Shown here in pieces: positions 6,345 to 7,501 of a stretch of 7,501 nt of DNA (the first letter of the stretch is position 1; each line of letters opens with the position of its first letter). This DNA is from Bordetella parapertussis. GTDB taxonomy: Bacteria > Pseudomonadota > Gammaproteobacteria > Burkholderiales > Burkholderiaceae_B. The notes under the pieces are model-generated. The model did no database searches. It had not been told where the DNA came from and was given only the letters and a program-made list of their open reading frames with translations. The DNA is taken from NCBI GenBank assembly GCA_945895265.1, contig CAMDEF010000078.1:1-7501 (forward strand), read 5' to 3'. Both the position numbers and the translations under genes were made by a program.

Positions 6345-6358
6345 AAGGAGCCGTCTTG
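6345..6358 (+). promoter_or_regulatory. Ribosome binding site that fixes the TTG start of the ribbon-helix-helix gene
   Basis: AAGGAG at 6345-6350 stands five bases before TTG at 6356. The same hexamer and spacing occur at the TTG start at 2811. In-frame GTG codons at 6320 and 6335 lack such a site; the one at 6320 also overlaps the preceding gene and would add residues before the ribbon strand. Confidence 0.8.
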
Positions 6359-6565
6359 AGCGTAAGATTAAGTGTCATTTTGTCTGATAATTTAAATCGC
6401 GATATTGATCGGGTAGCGGGTTCTGCTGCAAACAAGAGCGAAGTATTTAGAAAGGCTCTACAGCTCTACCTCGCAGCATGCGATGGGCAATCACGCGGTT
6501 TAAAGCTTGGCTTGTTTGAATCAAGTCCGCAAAGACTTCAGACTGAAATCACGGGCCTGCTATGA
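6356..6565 (+). CDS. Small ribbon-helix-helix (CopG-like) DNA-binding protein
   Basis: From the TTG start this is a 69-residue protein. An N-terminal strand of alternating residues, SVRLSVIL (2-9), would form the DNA-contacting ribbon of a dimer. Helix A follows (about 11-21), then the turn GSAANKS, and helix B, KSEVFRKALQLYLAA (27-41). This is the MetJ/Arc/CopG pattern. The tail GLKLGLFESSPQRLQTEITGL (48-68) resembles the end of many small uncharacterised CopG-like proteins, which I recall finishing in a KLG...TEIxGL pattern. It likely binds DNA as a transcriptional autoregulator or local repressor; an antitoxin role is less likely because no toxin gene is adjacent. It starts 25 bases after the Bug/TctC stop and is probably cotranscribed with it. 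Its TGA abuts the stop of the convergent gene without a gap. Confidence 0.78.
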   Translation: MSVRLSVILSDNLNRDIDRVAGSAANKSEVFRKALQLYLAACDGQSRGLKLGLFESSPQRLQTEITGLL

Positions 6566-7501
6566 CTATTCAAGCTTGACGCCAGCTTTTTGAATGACGT
6601 CACCCCACTTCGCGTATTCGCTCTTGATGAAGCTTGCGAATTCTTTTGGGGTGCCGCCAATGGTTAGCATACCGGTTGAATCAAGCTTGGTGCGAATCGC
6701 TGGATCTGCAATCGATTGGAGCAGTGCCTTGGATAGCACCTCGACGCGAGCGGGAGCCATGCCTGCGGGCCCGACGATTCCCATCCAACCAACGGCCTCA
6801 AAGCCCTCGAGGCCTTGCGCGGCGATTGGGCGCACACTTGGAAGCGTGTCGATAGGTTTGGCGGTACTCACAGCCAAGGCGCGTAGCTCGCCTCGATTGA
6901 TGAACGGTATGACTAACGGTGCGGCTTCAAAGAGCACTTCGATCTGCCCGCCTAACAAGTCGGTGACAGCAGCAGGGCCACCCTTGTAAGGTACGTGCTG
7001 CATCTTGATACCTGCCCGTTGTTTGAACATCTCTTGTGTGAGGTGGCTGGTTGACCCATTGCCTGGCGAACCAAAATTCAAGCCGTTGGGCTTGGCCTTG
7101 GCTGCCTCAATCAAGTCGGCAAGCGATTTGATATTTGACTTTGCAGACACAACCAGCGTTTGCGCGACAGCAGCCACAAGCATAATTGGCGTAAAGTCTG
7201 TTCGCGGATCGTAATTGGCCTCTTTGAAGAGGTGGGGTGCGATCCCCAGCGGGCCACTAGCATTCATACTAAGGGTGTAGCCATCGGCGGACATCCGAAT
7301 CAGATATTTACTGCCAATTGTGCCGCCTGCGCCAGCTTTGTTATCAATAATGACGGGTTGCCCCAGATATTTAGTCAGCCCTTCGCCCATCATGCGAGCG
7401 AGCGAGTCGACGGATTGCCCAGCAGGATAGGGAACAACCATCGTAATCGGCTTATCGGGAAACCCATCTTTAGGTTGAGCCGCAGCGTTAAGGCAAGACG
7501 T
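6566..7501 (-). CDS. Second Bug/TctC-family substrate-binding protein, 5' end outside the window
   Basis: The reading frame stays open past the ATG at 7441 to the window edge. The 20 extra codons include the signal-peptide end NAAAQ (cleavage likely before Q9 of the visible part), then GFPDKPITMVVPYP, the normal mature start of this family. The true start is therefore beyond 7501; 311 residues are visible. Landmarks in visible numbering are PYPAGQSVDSLAR (24-36), DNKAGAGGTIGS (53-64), DGYTL (73-77), NFGSPGNGSTSHL (142-154), HVPYKGG (169-175) and DLLGGQ (181-186). The ligand loop reads PAGQSVD, where the plus-strand paralogue has APGGATD, so ligand or contact details may differ. It is a periplasmic carboxylate-binding protein with unknown ligand, convergent on the ribbon-helix-helix gene, and again without membrane partners in view. 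Confidence 0.93.
   Translation of the reverse strand, partial: TSCLNAAAQPKDGFPDKPITMVVPYPAGQSVDSLARMMGEGLTKYLGQPVIIDNKAGAGGTIGSKYLIRMSADGYTLSMNASGPLGIAPHLFKEANYDPRTDFTPIMLVAAVAQTLVVSAKSNIKSLADLIEAAKAKPNGLNFGSPGNGSTSHLTQEMFKQRAGIKMQHVPYKGGPAAVTDLLGGQIEVLFEAAPLVIPFINRGELRALAVSTAKPIDTLPSVRPIAAQGLEGFEAVGWMGIVGPAGMAPARVEVLSKALLQSIADPAIRTKLDSTGMLTIGGTPKEFASFIKSEYAKWGDVIQKAGVKLE

Noticed and set aside
6356..6565. Toxin-antitoxin module with the ribbon-helix-helix protein as antitoxin
   Set aside because: No toxin-like gene is adjacent. The downstream ATGA frame ends after five codons and the next gene is a convergent binding protein.
5344..7501. Large inverted duplication formed by the two convergent Bug/TctC genes
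   Set aside because: The similarity is at the level of family motifs only. The protein sequences differ throughout, so this is not a recent DNA repeat.

Overview
The window looks like chromosomal accessory metabolism from a betaproteobacterium, probably Burkholderiales. The main reason is the pair of Bug/TctC-family periplasmic binding proteins, a family strongly expanded in Bordetella, Achromobacter, Cupriavidus and relatives. They sit among a crotonase-fold enzyme, a LivK-type binding protein and two enolase-superfamily enzymes. By eye the base composition is close to balanced, so this is not one of the very GC-rich members. No RNA genes, mobile elements, CRISPR arrays or prophage genes were found.

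Layout. A crotonase-family gene (21-797, +) converges on a LivK-like solute-binding protein gene (808-2034, -). The intrinsic terminator of the latter lies inside the 3' end of the crotonase gene (767-786). A 208-bp divergent region (2035-2242) separates the binding-protein gene from a small SnoaL/NTF2-like gene (2243-2665, +). Next comes a leader with a 12-bp perfect inverted repeat (2739-2772) and a smaller hairpin. After it lie two mandelate racemase/muconate lactonizing enzyme paralogues (2811-3992 and 4059-5225, +), a Bug/TctC binding protein (5344-6330, +) and a small ribbon-helix-helix protein (6356-6565, +). The stop codon of the last abuts the stop codon of a second, convergent Bug/TctC gene (6566 to beyond 7501, -), whose 5' end is outside the window.

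Reading as a system. The right half resembles a uptake-plus-catabolism set for a small organic or sugar acid. The Bug protein would capture a carboxylate in the periplasm, the enolase-superfamily enzymes would abstract an alpha-proton to racemise or dehydrate it, and the ribbon-helix-helix protein may regulate locally. The left half (crotonase, LivK-like protein) suggests acyl-CoA or amino-/aromatic-acid metabolism. No permease or ATPase gene is present for any of the three binding proteins. Every gene belongs to a known superfamily, but no substrate can be fixed from sequence alone. I see no clearly new system. The most unusual points are the atypical active-site motifs in the first enolase-superfamily protein and the crotonase, and the overlapping 3'-end architecture at both convergent gene pairs.
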